A DNA stretch of 64,000 nt from Prolixibacteraceae bacterium (GCA_019459485.1 JAIBEZ010000058.1:1-64000); one strand, 5' to 3'. Shown: positions 26,374 to 36,726, numbered from the stretch's first letter. The notes: generated from the sequence alone by a model not told the origin. A program made the numbers and translations.

Positions 26374-27915
26374 ATGTTTAAACCAGAAGATATCAAACAG
26401 ATTGTTGCAAGGGGAAGCGAAATAGAAATAGTTGAGCAACAAATATTAAATTTCAAACACGGTTTCCCTTTCCTGAAAATAACAGAAGCAGCCAGCAATC
26501 ACCACGGACTTATCAAATTATCCGGCAATGAAATCGAAAAATATGTAACCATTTTTGATAAAAAAGTTCAGAATGGAATTGAATTGTTGAAGTTTGTTCC
26601 TGCTTCAGGAGCAGCCAGCCGCATGTTCAAATCACTTTTCTCAGCCCTTGAAGATTTTCAAAAAGGAAAAGAACATTCAGAAGTTATTAAAGACAAAGAA
26701 GTTGCACTGTTTCTGGACCAACTCCGTAAATTTGCTTTTTATGACGATTTGAAACAACTTGCAACAAAAGATAATATTGATATTGAAGAAGTTCAGGCAA
26801 AAAAAATACTGGAATGGGTTCTTCTTGAACAAGGTTTAAACTACGGAAATCTGCCCAAGGGATTGTTGAAATTTCACTCTTATACTGATGGAAACCGCAC
26901 TCCGCTTGAAGAGCATTTTGTTGAAGGCGCATCTTATTCAAAAAACAGTTCTTCGGTGGTTCATCTGCATTTTACCGTTTCTCCCGAGCATCAGCTTATT
27001 TTCGAAAATGATGTTGCCGAAATTCTGCCCAAATACGAACAATTTTTTGGGGTAAAATATCAGGTCGGATTTTCGCAGCAAAAACCATCAACCGATACCA
27101 TTGCAGTTGCTCCTGACAATGAACCATTCAGGAACAATGATGGCAGTTTACTCTTCAGACCGGCCGGACACGGCGCTTTACTTGAAAACCTGAACGATCT
27201 TGACGCCGACATCATTTTCATCAAAAACATCGACAATGTAGTTCCCGATCAGCTAAAAAAACCAACCATCGATTACAAGAAAGCGCTTGCAGGAGTTTTG
27301 CTGAGCCTTCAGGAACAGATTTTTCATTATCAAAAAACGTTGAAAGAGCATCATTACAGTTCACTCGAAAGCGCTTTTTACGCCGAAGCCGCCAATTTTC
27401 TGGAAAATGTTCTGAATATTGTTCCTCCACAAAACCAGTATTACAGCGAAAAGGAAGAATTGTACCACTATTTCAACAGTAAATTCAACCGGCCAATCAG
27501 GGTTTGCGGAATGGTTAAAAACCTCGGAGAACCTGGTGGTGGACCGTTTTTCGCTCAAAACAGAGACGGATCGATTTCCCTTCAGATTGTTGAAAGTTCG
27601 CAAATTGATTTCAAAGATCCGGATCAGGCAAAAATCACCCACAATGCAAGCCATTTCAATCCGGTTGACCTTGTATGCGCGACAAAAAATTATCAGGGCG
27701 AAAAATTTAACCTTGATGATTTCAGCGATCCCGAAACTGGTTTTATTTCCATCAAATCGAAAGACGGAAAAGAATTGAAAGCTCAGGAGCTACCCGGATT
27801 GTGGAACGGAGCCATGTCGGACTGGAACACCCTTTTTGTTGAAGTTCCGGTCGAAACATTCAACCCGGTTAAAACTGTTACCGATCTGTTGCGAAAAGAG
27901 CACCAGTCAAATTGA
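26374..27915 (+). CDS. DUF4301 family protein
   Basis: 513 aa from the ATG at 26374 (MFKPEDIKQIVARGSEIEIV). Family segments include FVPASGAASRMFKSLFSALED near residues 78-98, NLPKGLLKFHSYTDGNRTPLEEH, HFTVSPEHQLIFEN, LFRPAGHGALLENLNDLDAD and the C-terminal RVCGMVKNLGEPGGGPFF. The last motifs resemble sugar-nucleotidyltransferase folds (GHGALLENLND, KNLGEPGGGP), so a nucleotide-sugar or sugar-phosphate activity is conceivable, but function is undescribed. No signal peptide. The downstream TPR gene has its own promoter overlapping this stop codon. Confidence 0.85.
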   Translation: MFKPEDIKQIVARGSEIEIVEQQILNFKHGFPFLKITEAASNHHGLIKLSGNEIEKYVTIFDKKVQNGIELLKFVPASGAASRMFKSLFSALEDFQKGKEHSEVIKDKEVALFLDQLRKFAFYDDLKQLATKDNIDIEEVQAKKILEWVLLEQGLNYGNLPKGLLKFHSYTDGNRTPLEEHFVEGASYSKNSSSVVHLHFTVSPEHQLIFENDVAEILPKYEQFFGVKYQVGFSQQKPSTDTIAVAPDNEPFRNNDGSLLFRPAGHGALLENLNDLDADIIFIKNIDNVVPDQLKKPTIDYKKALAGVLLSLQEQIFHYQKTLKEHHYSSLESAFYAEAANFLENVLNIVPPQNQYYSEKEELYHYFNSKFNRPIRVCGMVKNLGEPGGGPFFAQNRDGSISLQIVESSQIDFKDPDQAKITHNASHFNPVDLVCATKNYQGEKFNLDDFSDPETGFISIKSKDGKELKAQELPGLWNGAMSDWNTLFVEVPVETFNPVKTVTDLLRKEHQSN

Positions 27916-27943
27916 CTCAAATCGAAAAGTATTCTTAAATTTG
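27912..27943 (+). promoter_or_regulatory. Promoter of the TPR-ComA operon
   Basis: TTG (27912-27914), 21-nt spacer, TAAATTTG (27936-27943), a perfect -7 box 20 nt before the ATG at 27964. It overlaps the stop codon of the DUF4301 gene. Confidence 0.55.
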
Positions 27944-27963
27944 CAACCTTTTAATTAGAGCTT

Positions 27964-29385
27964 ATGAACGAGGACGCCAGAGATAGAGACATTGAGGAAG
28001 ATGATTTCCGGGAGGCGATAACACGTTTCAAAAAAATGGTTGAAAATGAAACCTCCGACTACTTCGATGTATTTGAGGTTGAAGGAATTATAGACCATTT
28101 TCTGGAAGAAGGAGAAATTTCACTTGCCCATATTGCAGTTGAAACCGGGACAAAAATACATCCGGGCGCCATTTCCATACAAATTCGCAAAGCTCAGGTA
28201 CTTATGCACGAAGGAAATCTGGAAGAGTGCCTTGAACTGTTGAATATTGCCGAAAAAATTGAAACAACCAATCCTGAACTTTATCTTACAAAAGGGGCTG
28301 CACTGAACTTGCTGGGCGATGTAAACGAAGCAATTAAAGCCTACGAATATGCACTGACGCTGCCGCTCGACGAAATTGACGAAACCCTTTACAATATAGG
28401 TATCTCATTCGGTCAGGCAGGTGAAACCCACCTTGCAATCAAATACCTCGAAAAAGCATGTAAAAGCAATCCTGACAACGAAATTGTACTTTACGAACTT
28501 GGGTATTATTACGACCGCGATTCTCAATTCGAAAACAGTATTGAACTTTATAACAAATACCTCGATATCGATCCTTTCAACCACTCGGTTTGGTACAATA
28601 TCGGCATCACTTACAACAGATTGGGCAAATTCGAAAAAGCAATTGAAGCTTACGATTTTGCGCTTGCGCTGAATGATGAATTTCTGCATGCCCATTTCAA
28701 CAAAGCGAATGCGCTGGCCAACAACAATCAATTCGAAGAAGCCATTATTTGCTACAATGAATACTTGCTGCTCGATAAAGACAACGATGATGCGTTCTGT
28801 TATCTGGCCGAATGCTACCTGAACAGCGACAATTACGGCGAAGCCCTTGTCAATTACCAGAAAGCAATCCGCCTGAACGACAAAAATTCGAGCGCCTGGT
28901 ATGGTTCCGGATTAATCATGTGGTCGGAAGGACAATTGGTCGAAGCAAAAACCTTCTTTAAAAATGCCATCAGGCTGGAAGAAGACAATGCCGATTTCTG
29001 GTCGATGATTGCCAGAGTACATGCCGAATTAAACGAAACAAAAGAAGCAGTTGCCTCATTCGAAATGGCAGCATCGCTCGAACCTGAAAATATTGAAAAC
29101 TGGCTCTCGTATTCGGAAATGTATTACGATTTGGACAACACCGACAAAGCCATAAAAATACTTAGAACAGCCAACAAGACAAACAAGTCGAACGCTTACC
29201 TCGACTACAGGCTAACGGCCTATTTGCTTGATAAAAATGAAGAACTGGAAGCTGCCTGTCATTTTGAAAGGGCGCTGAAAATTGATTTCAGCAAAAGCAG
29301 CGAACTTTTTGAATTTTATCCTGAAGCTTTGAAAATTGAATCGATAAAAAAACTTATCTCCCAATATCAATCAACGAAACTATAA
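27964..29385 (+). CDS. Cytoplasmic TPR-repeat protein
   Basis: 473 aa made almost entirely of TPR units, with no signal peptide. Clear repeats include PELYLTKGAALNLLGDVNEA, YNIGISFGQAGETHLAIKYL, WYNIGITYNRLGKFEKAIEA, YLAECYLNSDNYGEALVNYQ and WSMIARVHAELNETKEAVAS. About ten consecutive units form a superhelix for protein binding. The next gene, a phosphosulfolactate-synthase homologue, begins 4 nt after this stop, so the two are co-transcribed from the promoter at 27912-27943. The functional link between them is unknown. Confidence 0.85.
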   Translation: MNEDARDRDIEEDDFREAITRFKKMVENETSDYFDVFEVEGIIDHFLEEGEISLAHIAVETGTKIHPGAISIQIRKAQVLMHEGNLEECLELLNIAEKIETTNPELYLTKGAALNLLGDVNEAIKAYEYALTLPLDEIDETLYNIGISFGQAGETHLAIKYLEKACKSNPDNEIVLYELGYYYDRDSQFENSIELYNKYLDIDPFNHSVWYNIGITYNRLGKFEKAIEAYDFALALNDEFLHAHFNKANALANNNQFEEAIICYNEYLLLDKDNDDAFCYLAECYLNSDNYGEALVNYQKAIRLNDKNSSAWYGSGLIMWSEGQLVEAKTFFKNAIRLEEDNADFWSMIARVHAELNETKEAVASFEMAASLEPENIENWLSYSEMYYDLDNTDKAIKILRTANKTNKSNAYLDYRLTAYLLDKNEELEAACHFERALKIDFSKSSELFEFYPEALKIESIKKLISQYQSTKL

Positions 29386-29389
29386 AACA

Positions 29390-30169
29390 ATGAATTTTCG
29401 ATTGCCACACATGCCTGAGCGTCCGGCACAACCACGCGAAAGCGGGTTAACGATGGTCATGGACAAAGGGTTGAGTTTGCGCGAAGCAGAAGATTTGTGC
29501 GATATTTCGGCACCCTACTGCGATCTGATGAAACTTGGTTTTGGAACTTCTATCATTACCAACCGGTTGCTCGAAAAAATCAGGCTATACAAATCCGTCG
29601 GGCTAAAACCCTATTTCGGAGGAACTCTTTTCGAAGCTTTTGCTGTCCGCAACATGATGGACGATTACCGCCGATATCTGGATAAGTATGAAATGGAAAT
29701 GGTGGAAGTATCCGACGGAGTGATGGAACTGGACCATGATTTAAAATGCAGATACATTTCGGAACTGAGCAAAAACTACACAGTTTTATCAGAAGTCGGT
29801 TCGAAACTGAAAGGAAAAGAAATCTCCAACGAAAAATGGATCGATTACATGCAAACCGAACTTCAGGCCGGAGCATGGAAAGTGATCGCCGAAGCCCGCG
29901 AAAGTGGCAACATGGGCATATACAACGACGACGGATCGGCCAATTTCAAGCTGATTCTGGACATCAAAAAAGCACTTGACCCCGACACCATTCTTTGGGA
30001 AGCGCCGCTGAAAAACCAGCAGGTTTGGTTCATTAAATTACTTGGTTCGAATGTCAACCTTGGAAACATAGCCACCGACGAAATTATTCCGCTCGAAACC
30101 CTCCGGCTCGGGCTGCGCGGCGACACGCTGCTTACTTTTCTGCCCTGCATTCACAATTGGGACATATAA
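29390..30169 (+). CDS. Phosphosulfolactate synthase (ComA) family protein
   Basis: 259 aa, a TIM-barrel of the ComA family, which joins sulfite to phosphoenolpyruvate in coenzyme M synthesis. Family segments: LPHMPERPAQPRESGLTMVMDK at the start, DLMKLGFGTSII, KPYFGGTLFEAF, EVSDGVMELDHDLK, VLSEVGSKLKGKE, EARESGNMGIYND and LWEAPLKNQQVWFI. The Lys and Glu residues of the beta strands that line the active site are retained. No other coenzyme M genes are nearby, and Bacteroidota are not known to make it, so the product is probably used in another sulfonate pathway. Co-transcribed with the TPR gene and ended by a strong hairpin. Confidence 0.85.
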   Translation: MNFRLPHMPERPAQPRESGLTMVMDKGLSLREAEDLCDISAPYCDLMKLGFGTSIITNRLLEKIRLYKSVGLKPYFGGTLFEAFAVRNMMDDYRRYLDKYEMEMVEVSDGVMELDHDLKCRYISELSKNYTVLSEVGSKLKGKEISNEKWIDYMQTELQAGAWKVIAEARESGNMGIYNDDGSANFKLILDIKKALDPDTILWEAPLKNQQVWFIKLLGSNVNLGNIATDEIIPLETLRLGLRGDTLLTFLPCIHNWDI

Positions 30170-30171
30170 TC

Positions 30172-30211
30172 AAACAGAAAAGGTGGTCAGAAATGGCCAC
30201 CTTTTCTGTTT
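30172..30211. terminator. Bidirectional terminator
   Basis: Perfect 15-bp stem AAACAGAAAAGGTGG (30172-30186) / CCACCTTTTCTGTTT (30197-30211) with a 10-nt loop, between convergent genes. Serves the ComA-like gene and possibly the thioredoxin-like gene on the other strand. Confidence 0.8.
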
Positions 30212-30266
30212 GATAAACGAACCCGCCCGGTAAGTTGTGAGGTGATTTTTCCGGCGGAAATTTATA

Positions 30267-30875
30267 CTACTTCTTATTTCTATCTTTGATGCCGCATCCA
30301 ATTGCCTTAGTGGTGGTGGTTTCCGGTAAACTCCCGGCAATTAATGCATCCAAAGCATTTGCCAAAAAAGGCGAAGTTACCTTTGCTGCGTCCTGATGGT
30401 TATCATCGATTGCCCCGATGTACTGAACCACAAAATCGTTTCCTTTTTTCTGAAGGACATAAACATGCGGGGTTCGTGTCGCTCCGTAATTTTTGTAAAC
30501 TTCCTGTTTTTCATCGATAAGATAAGGAAACGTAAAGCCTTCTTTTTTTGCCACTGAAACCATTTTGTCGTATGAGTCATCAGGAGCAAGTGCAGGATCG
30601 TTGGGATTTATGGCGATAACAGGATATCCTTTCGATTTATACTTTTTATCTATTTCAATCAATCGATCCTGATAGGCCTGAGCATAAGGACATCCATTAC
30701 ATGTGAATACGACTACAAAACCTTTTGCATCAGAGAAATTGCTAAAGGAAATGTGTTTTCCATCAACGTTTTTAAGTTTAAAATCAGATGCTTTGTCACC
30801 TACATTGTATCCTGATGAATAAGCAGCTACAACAGCGAATACCAGAATAAAGACTACTGAAATAATACGTTTCAT
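30267..30875 (-). CDS. Exported thioredoxin-family/AhpC-TSA protein
   Basis: 202 aa with a signal peptide (VFILVFAVVAAYSSG). Thioredoxin fold with the active-site motif TCNGCPYAQAY near residues 58-68, a CxxC pair followed by Pro-Tyr, as in the thioredoxin-family proteins annotated as redoxins. The cis-Pro segment is ATRTPHVYVL. It probably acts as a periplasmic thiol peroxidase or disulfide reductase. Its start overlaps the stop of the upstream TlpA-like gene (ATGA at 30872-30875), so the pair is translationally coupled. An extra Cys lies near the C-terminus (AIGCGIKD). Confidence 0.85.
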   Translation of the reverse strand: MKRIISVVFILVFAVVAAYSSGYNVGDKASDFKLKNVDGKHISFSNFSDAKGFVVVFTCNGCPYAQAYQDRLIEIDKKYKSKGYPVIAINPNDPALAPDDSYDKMVSVAKKEGFTFPYLIDEKQEVYKNYGATRTPHVYVLQKKGNDFVVQYIGAIDDNHQDAAKVTSPFLANALDALIAGSLPETTTTKAIGCGIKDRNKK

Positions 30876-31372
30876 GGCATTTTAATTTTACGGTTAATAA
30901 TTGAATCAAGCGTTTTAAAATCAAACGGCTGAGTATATGAATCACGAAAATCTTTCCCGTAAATCAGCGTAAACGGTATTTCTCCCGACCAGGCTTTGTC
31001 AACCTTGTCAATCCAGCGATTCTGGTTTGGGTCATCGAGCAAAAATACGTCCGAAGTAATTTTATGGGAAAGCACAAAGGGAGTCAGCCTGGATTTTAAA
31101 TGACCAGGCATATCAAGGCTCACTAGCAATACTTTAAATTTTTTATCCGAATACTTTTTTTCAACAGCTTTTATAGCTGGCAATTCGGCAACACAAGGTG
31201 CACACCAGGTTGCCCAGAAGTTTACCAGATAAACCGTATCGTTTCTGAAATTCAGATACGGTTCCAACTGGTCGTAGTTCAAAACACGGATCCTTTTAGC
31301 ATCCGGAACCTTCGAACTAAGTGTTTGACTGACAAACAAAAATGTTATCAGTATTGAAATCAATCTTTTCAT
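30872..31372 (-). CDS. TlpA-like exported thiol-disulfide oxidoreductase
   Basis: 166 aa from the ATG at 31372, giving a signal peptide (MKRLISILITFLFVSQTLSS); the frame opens at 31438. The thioredoxin-fold active site is NFWATWCAPCVAELPAI near residues 54-70, and the cis-Pro loop is SGEIPFTLIYG. Such proteins reduce periplasmic disulfides, often for cytochrome c maturation. It is translationally coupled to the second thioredoxin-like protein, suggesting a relay or shared target. Neither has an adjacent membrane reductase (DsbD/CcdA) in the window. Confidence 0.85.
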   Translation of the reverse strand: MKRLISILITFLFVSQTLSSKVPDAKRIRVLNYDQLEPYLNFRNDTVYLVNFWATWCAPCVAELPAIKAVEKKYSDKKFKVLLVSLDMPGHLKSRLTPFVLSHKITSDVFLLDDPNQNRWIDKVDKAWSGEIPFTLIYGKDFRDSYTQPFDFKTLDSIINRKIKMP

Positions 31373-31490
31373 TTTTAATTTAAGATTAATTTGTCTTTTA
31401 TTTTTAACAAACCATTGCGACAAAATGTTTGAAATCAAAAATCACAAAAGATTTTAAGTAGTTTCCGTTCGTTTCTATTCATGAAAAATT

Positions 31491-31498
31491 TATATTTG
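31491..31498 (+). promoter_or_regulatory. -7 box of alpha-L-fucosidase gene
   Basis: TATATTTG is a perfect TAnnTTTG 40 nt before the ATG at 31539. No clear TTTG is present at -33. Confidence 0.45.
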
Positions 31499-31538
31499 TC
31501 AGCACATTACAGCACAGTAAAAACCTAAACTAAAATTT

Positions 31539-32864
31539 ATGAAGTCAACAAAATTGATTGCAACAATTATTCTTTCCATCCTTCTATCCGGAAGTATTAT
31601 GGCACAAACCGGTTATCAGCCATCTGAGAAAAATCTCCAAAACCGCGAATGGTTTCAAGATGCAAAATTCGGACTGTTTATTCACTGGGGAATGTACTGC
31701 CAATTAGCAGGTGGTGGCGATCAGGGAATTGCCGAATGGATAATGAACCAGAAAAAAATCCCCATTGCCCAGTACGAAAAGATCCCCAACTTTTTTAACC
31801 CTGTCGCATTTAACCCTGCTGAATGGGTTTCGATGGTAAAAAAAGCAGGCATGAAATACATTACAATTACCAGCAAACACCATGAAGGTTTTGCCATGTA
31901 CGACTCGAAGGTGAGCGATTACAACGTGGTTGACAAAACTCCTTATGGCAAAGACATCATTAAAATGCTGAAAGACGAATGTGACAAACAGGGGATCAAA
32001 CTGTTCTTCTATTATTCACAGCTCGATTGGCATCATCCTGATTATTTTCCGCGTGGAAATACCGGCCAGGGTTTTACTGGGAGACCGGAAAAGGGAGACT
32101 GGAACAAGTATATCGATTACATGAATGCCCAACTTTCGGAGCTTTTAACCAACTATGGCGAGATTGGCGGAATCTGGTTCGACGGAATGTGGGACAAATG
32201 GGATGCGCCCTGGCGTCTGGACGAAACTTATGCCTTGATCCACAAACATCAGTCCGGAGCATTGGTTGGCAGTAACCACCACAAGTTTCCGATTGCAGGA
32301 GAAGATTTCCAGATGTACGAACGCGACCTTCCGGGCGAAAACTCGATGGGATTTAACCACACCGGCGCAATGTCGGATTTACCGCTCGAAATGTGCGAAA
32401 CGATGAACGGATCATGGGGTTTCAATCTGGCCGATAACAACTACAAATCAACCACCCAATTGCTTCAGACATTGATAAAATCTGCTGGTTATGGCGCAAA
32501 CTTTTTACTGAACACAGGCCCGATGCCAAACGGAAAAATTCAGCCTGAAAATATTGACACCCTCATGGTAATGGGCAAATGGCTCGATAAATACGGCGAA
32601 ACCATTTATGGAACGCGTAAAGGCCCGATCAATCCAACAACATGGGGCGCTTCGACTCAGAAGGATGGAAAAGTTTGGGTGCATGTTCTCAAGTGCAACG
32701 AAGAAAATCTGTTTATTGGCAAACTTCCGAAGAAATTAAAGTCGGCCAAATTCTTCGATGATCAGTCGGTTGTGAATTTTAAAGAAACAGAGTTTGGGGT
32801 CATTCTGAACATTCCCGATTCAAAGAAAAGACCGGTTGATACAATCATTCAACTCGAAATGTAA
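31539..32864 (+). CDS. Alpha-L-fucosidase, GH29
   Basis: 441 aa with a signal peptide (LIATIILSILLSGSIMAQ). GH29 segments: WFQDAKFGLFIHWGMYC near residue 38, ITSKHHEGFAMYDSKVSDYN, KLFFYYSQLDWHHPDYFP, and GGIWFDGMWDKWD, whose Asp is the catalytic nucleophile position. It removes terminal alpha-L-fucose from glycans in the periplasm or on the surface. It has its own promoter and terminator and no adjacent SusC/D, so it is not part of a clear polysaccharide utilisation locus. The C-terminal beta-domain is short. Confidence 0.92.
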   Translation: MKSTKLIATIILSILLSGSIMAQTGYQPSEKNLQNREWFQDAKFGLFIHWGMYCQLAGGGDQGIAEWIMNQKKIPIAQYEKIPNFFNPVAFNPAEWVSMVKKAGMKYITITSKHHEGFAMYDSKVSDYNVVDKTPYGKDIIKMLKDECDKQGIKLFFYYSQLDWHHPDYFPRGNTGQGFTGRPEKGDWNKYIDYMNAQLSELLTNYGEIGGIWFDGMWDKWDAPWRLDETYALIHKHQSGALVGSNHHKFPIAGEDFQMYERDLPGENSMGFNHTGAMSDLPLEMCETMNGSWGFNLADNNYKSTTQLLQTLIKSAGYGANFLLNTGPMPNGKIQPENIDTLMVMGKWLDKYGETIYGTRKGPINPTTWGASTQKDGKVWVHVLKCNEENLFIGKLPKKLKSAKFFDDQSVVNFKETEFGVILNIPDSKKRPVDTIIQLEM

Positions 32865-32888
32865 TCATTATCAATTTCTTACAAACCG

Positions 32889-32920
32889 AAAAAGCTATCT
32901 GTTGCAGGATGGCTTTTTTT
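32889..32920 (+). terminator. Terminator after fucosidase gene
   Basis: Arms AAAAAGCTATC (32889-32899) and GATGGCTTTTT (32908-32918) with one G·U pair, followed by T-run. Confidence 0.75.
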
Positions 32921-32997
32921 AGTTTATTCTGAATAAATCTTGATAGAAAATATGATTGTGCACACAAACGACAACTCATGCATATATCTATATACTT

Positions 32998-33016
32998 TAT
33001 CAAATATTTTTTGATA
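32998..33016. repeat. Inverted repeat upstream of aconitase
   Basis: TATCAAA (32998-33004), TATTT, TTTGATA (33010-33016): 7-bp arms about 90 nt before the aconitase start. Could be an operator for the TCA cluster; no regulator is assigned. Confidence 0.4.
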
Positions 33017-33104
33017 TATTCGGAAACTTAAAAAGAACAAAACCGCGGTGGTATTGTTAAGAACAGTGTTTTTAATGAATTGACAATCACAAAAAACCAA
33101 AAAT

Positions 33105-35366
33105 ATGTTTGATCTGGATTTAATTACAAAAAATTATCAGGAATTAAGTGCTAAAATTGAAAAAGCTAAAAAACACTTAAACAGGCCGTTAACCCTTTCA
33201 GAAAAAATTCTCTATTCGCATCTGTACGAAGATCAGCCGTTGCAGGATTTTAAACGTGGCGTTGACTATGTTGATTTTGCTCCTGACCGGGTTGCTATGC
33301 AGGATGCCACTGCCCAAATGGCCCTGTTGCAATTCATGAATTCAGGCAAAACCCAAACTGCAGTTCCTTCAACAGTGCATTGCGATCACCTGATACAGGC
33401 CAGCAAAAATGGCCTTGCAGATTTGAACGATGCAATCAAAATCAACAAAGAAGTGTATGATTTCCTTGAATCGGTTTCAAACAAATACGGAATTGGGTTC
33501 TGGAAACCGGGTGCCGGAATTATTCATCAGGTAGTGCTCGAAAACTATGCATTTCCGGGCGGAATGATGATCGGGACCGACTCGCATACCGTGAACGCCG
33601 GAGGTTTGGGCATGGTTGCCATTGGTGTTGGCGGCGCCGATGCCGTTGATGTAATGGCCGGAATGGCGTGGGAACTTAAATTTCCAAAGCTAATCGGAGT
33701 AAAACTCACCGGCAAACTGAATGGTTGGACTGCTCCGAAAGATATTATCCTGAAAGTTGCCGGAATCCTTACGGTGAAAGGGGGAACAGGCGCTATCATT
33801 GAATATTTTGGCGAAGGTGCACAATCGATTTCATGCACCGGAAAAGGAACCATTTGCAACATGGGCGCTGAAGTTGGCGCAACCACTTCTACATTTGGCT
33901 ACGACGAATCGATGGAGCGTTACCTGCGGGCGACTGGCCGTTCTGAAGTTGCCGATCTGGCAAATCTGGTCAAAGAACATTTGACTGCCGATCCAGAAGT
34001 ATATGCAAATCCTGAAAAGTACTTTGATCAACTGATCGAAATCAATCTGGATGAGTTGGAACCTTATATCAATGGTCCGTTTACTCCCGATCGTGCAACG
34101 CCCATTTCAAAAATGGCAGAAGTTGCCAAAGAAAACGGCTGGCCAACAAAAATCGAAGTTGGTTTGATCGGTTCGTGCACCAACTCTTCGTATGAAGACA
34201 TTTCCCGCGCGGCATCGCTTGCTCAACAGGCAGTCGATAAAAATCTTAAATCGAAATCCGAATTTACGATTACTCCGGGTTCTGAATTGGTACGTTTTAC
34301 CATCGAACGCGATGGGTTTATTGATATTTTCAATCAAATAGGCGCGAGCGTTTTTGCCAATGCCTGCGGACCGTGTATCGGCCAATGGTCGCGCCCCGGA
34401 GCTGAAAAAGGCGAAAAAAATACGATCATCCATTCGTTCAACCGAAATTTTTCGAAGCGTGCCGATGGAAATCCAAATACGCATGCATTCGTAGCTTCTC
34501 CTGAAATCGTAACTGCGATGGCCATTGCAGGAGATCTCACATTCAACCCGCTGACCGATTACCTGATCAATGAAAAAGGCCAAAAGGTAAAACTTGACAT
34601 TCCTTCAGGACAAGAACTTCCGGAGAGAGGTTTTGATGTGGAAGATGCAGGCTATCAGGCTCCGGCTGAAAATGGCTCTTCGGTAATTGTAAAAGTTGAT
34701 CCGGAATCTTCCAGATTGCAGTTGCTTTATCCTTTTGCTCCCTGGAACGGTGAAAATCTTTTGGGATTAAAACTGCTGATCAAAGCCAAAGGCAAATGCA
34801 CCACCGACCACATTTCAATGGCTGGCCCGTGGCTTCGTTTCCGTGGTCACCTCGACAACATTTCTAACAACATGTTGATTGGTGCTGTCAATTCATTTAA
34901 CGATGCAACCAACAAGGTGAAAAATCAGATGACCGGCGAATACGACGAAGTGCCTGCTGTTCAAAGGTATTACAAAGCTTCAGGAGTTGCTACAGTGGTG
35001 GTGGGCGACCACAATTACGGCGAAGGTTCATCGCGCGAACATGCGGCCATGGAACCCCGGCATCTGGGCGTAAAAGCGGTGATTGTGAAATCGTTTGCCC
35101 GTATTCACGAAACCAACCTGAAAAAGCAGGGAATGCTCGGGTTGACTTTCGCAAACGAAGCCGATTACGAGTTAATTCAGGAAGACGATACCTTTAACTT
35201 TATTGATCTGAAAGAATTTGCACCAGGCAGGCAATTGACTTTGGAAATAGTTCATGCTGATAATTCAAAAGACATTATCATGCTGAACCACACCTACAAT
35301 CAGCAACAAATCGACTGGTTTATAGCCGGTTCGGCATTGGATTTAATTCGTAAACAAAACCTTTAA
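33105..35366 (+). CDS. acnA: Aconitate hydratase
   Basis: 753 aa, mitochondrial-type aconitase that isomerises citrate to isocitrate. The 4Fe-4S ligands are visible as [10 protein letters not shown] region followed by [14 protein letters not shown] (first cluster Cys) and [10 protein letters not shown] (Cys-x-x-Cys). Other motifs: [31 protein letters not shown], and [20 protein letters not shown] in the swivelling C-terminal domain. Length fits the family. It is the first gene of a cluster acn-IDH-IDH-citrate synthase, all on the plus strand, with repeat arrays in two of the three gaps. Confidence 0.95.
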   Translation: MFDLDLITKNYQELSAKIEKAKKHLNRPLTLSEKILYSHLYEDQPLQDFKRGVDYVDFAPDRVAMQDATAQMALLQFMNSGKTQTAVPSTVHCDHLIQASKNGLADLNDAIKINKEVYDFLESVSNKYGIGFWKPGAGIIHQVVLENYAFPGGMMIGTDSHTVNAGGLGMVAIGVGGADAVDVMAGMAWELKFPKLIGVKLTGKLNGWTAPKDIILKVAGILTVKGGTGAIIEYFGEGAQSISCTGKGTICNMGAEVGATTSTFGYDESMERYLRATGRSEVADLANLVKEHLTADPEVYANPEKYFDQLIEINLDELEPYINGPFTPDRATPISKMAEVAKENGWPTKIEVGLIGSCTNSSYEDISRAASLAQQAVDKNLKSKSEFTITPGSELVRFTIERDGFIDIFNQIGASVFANACGPCIGQWSRPGAEKGEKNTIIHSFNRNFSKRADGNPNTHAFVASPEIVTAMAIAGDLTFNPLTDYLINEKGQKVKLDIPSGQELPERGFDVEDAGYQAPAENGSSVIVKVDPESSRLQLLYPFAPWNGENLLGLKLLIKAKGKCTTDHISMAGPWLRFRGHLDNISNNMLIGAVNSFNDATNKVKNQMTGEYDEVPAVQRYYKASGVATVVVGDHNYGEGSSREHAAMEPRHLGVKAVIVKSFARIHETNLKKQGMLGLTFANEADYELIQEDDTFNFIDLKEFAPGRQLTLEIVHADNSKDIIMLNHTYNQQQIDWFIAGSALDLIRKQNL

Positions 35367-35380
35367 TGCATTATAAAAAC

Positions 35381-35445
35381 AACCACATAGGCACATAGAA
35401 CACATAGTTTTTATTTTTCTATGTGACCTATGTGTCTATGTGGTT
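35381..35445. repeat. Nested inverted CACATAG repeats
   Basis: Three CACATAG copies (from 35384, 35392 and 35401) face three inverted CTATGTG copies (35419, 35428, 35436). The outermost pair is a 10-bp match, AACCACATAG (35381-35390) with CTATGTGGTT (35436-35445). Lies between aconitase and the first IDH gene. Confidence 0.75.
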
Positions 35446-35463
35446 CAAAAAAAAAACATAAAA

Positions 35464-36693
35464 ATGATAGCAAAAATCAAAGTAGCAAACCCGGTCGTAG
35501 AGCTGGATGGTGATGAAATGACCCGGGTAATCTGGACGTTTATCAAAGAAAAACTGATTTTCCCTTACCTCGATGTGGACATTAAATATTTCGACCTGGG
35601 AATGGAAAACCGTGATGTGACAAACGACCAGGTAACTGTTGATGCAGCAAATGCAATCAAAAAATACGGAGTTGGAATTAAATGCGCCACCATCACCCCC
35701 GATGAAGCACGCGTAGAAGAATTTGGCCTGAAAAAAATGTGGAAATCGCCCAACGGCACTATCCGCAATATTCTTGATGGCACCGTTTTCCGCGAACCAA
35801 TTATCATCAGCAATATTCCAAGGTTGGTTCCAGGATGGAAACAACCGATCTGCATTGGCCGTCACGCATTTGGCGATCAGTACAAAGCGACCGATTTCGT
35901 AACCAAAGGCAAAGGCAAACTAACCATCACTTTCACTCCTGAAGATGGCACCAAGGAAACGTCATTTGAAGTATATGATTTCGCCGGAGATGGTGTTGCA
36001 ATGGCGATGTACAATACCGACGAATCGATTACCGGTTTTGCCCGCGCTTGTATGAACCAGGCTTTGATGAAAAAATGGCCGCTATACCTGTCAACAAAAA
36101 ACACTATTCTGAAGAAATACGACGGACGTTTTAAAGATATTTTTCAGGATGTATTTGATGCCGAATTTAAAACAGCGTTTGCTGAAGCAGGAATCACCTA
36201 CGAACACCGCCTGATTGACGACATGGTTGCGGCCTGTATGAAATGGGAAGGTGGATTTGTTTGGGCATGCAAAAATTACGACGGCGATGTTCAGTCTGAC
36301 ACTGTTGCCCAGGGATTTGGTTCACTTGGGCTGATGACTTCCACATTGGTTACTCCTGACGGAAAAACAATGGAAGCCGAAGCTGCACATGGAACAGTTA
36401 CCCGCCACTTCCGCCAGCACCAGCAGGGAAAACCAACTTCGACAAATCCAATTGCATCAATTTATGCCTGGACACGCGGATTGGAATTTCGGGGTAAACT
36501 GGACGGAAACCAGGAATTGATCAATTTTGCTGAAGCAATCGAAAAAACATGTGTCGAAACTGTGGAAAGCGGAAAAATGACAAAAGATTTGGCCATGCTT
36601 ATTTACGGCAATGACATTAAAACCGATCAATACCTGACAACCGAAGGATTTCTGGATGCAATTGACGAGAATCTTCAGGCGAAGTTAAAGTAG
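35464..36693 (+). CDS. idh: NADP-dependent isocitrate dehydrogenase (eukaryotic type)
   Basis: 409 aa from the ATG at 35464 ([20 protein letters not shown]); eight earlier codons come from the upstream repeat. It is the IDH1/IDH2-like subfamily: [49 protein letters not shown] and [20 protein letters not shown]. The cofactor segment [13 protein letters not shown] keeps the Arg-His pair that binds the 2'-phosphate of NADP in human IDH1. It converts isocitrate to 2-oxoglutarate with NADPH formation. A second, unrelated-subfamily IDH follows. Confidence 0.93.
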   Translation: MIAKIKVANPVVELDGDEMTRVIWTFIKEKLIFPYLDVDIKYFDLGMENRDVTNDQVTVDAANAIKKYGVGIKCATITPDEARVEEFGLKKMWKSPNGTIRNILDGTVFREPIIISNIPRLVPGWKQPICIGRHAFGDQYKATDFVTKGKGKLTITFTPEDGTKETSFEVYDFAGDGVAMAMYNTDESITGFARACMNQALMKKWPLYLSTKNTILKKYDGRFKDIFQDVFDAEFKTAFAEAGITYEHRLIDDMVAACMKWEGGFVWACKNYDGDVQSDTVAQGFGSLGLMTSTLVTPDGKTMEAEAAHGTVTRHFRQHQQGKPTSTNPIASIYAWTRGLEFRGKLDGNQELINFAEAIEKTCVETVESGKMTKDLAMLIYGNDIKTDQYLTTEGFLDAIDENLQAKLK

Positions 36694-36726
36694 GCAGTGG
36701 TCAGTCGCAGTAAGCTGTTGTACTCG

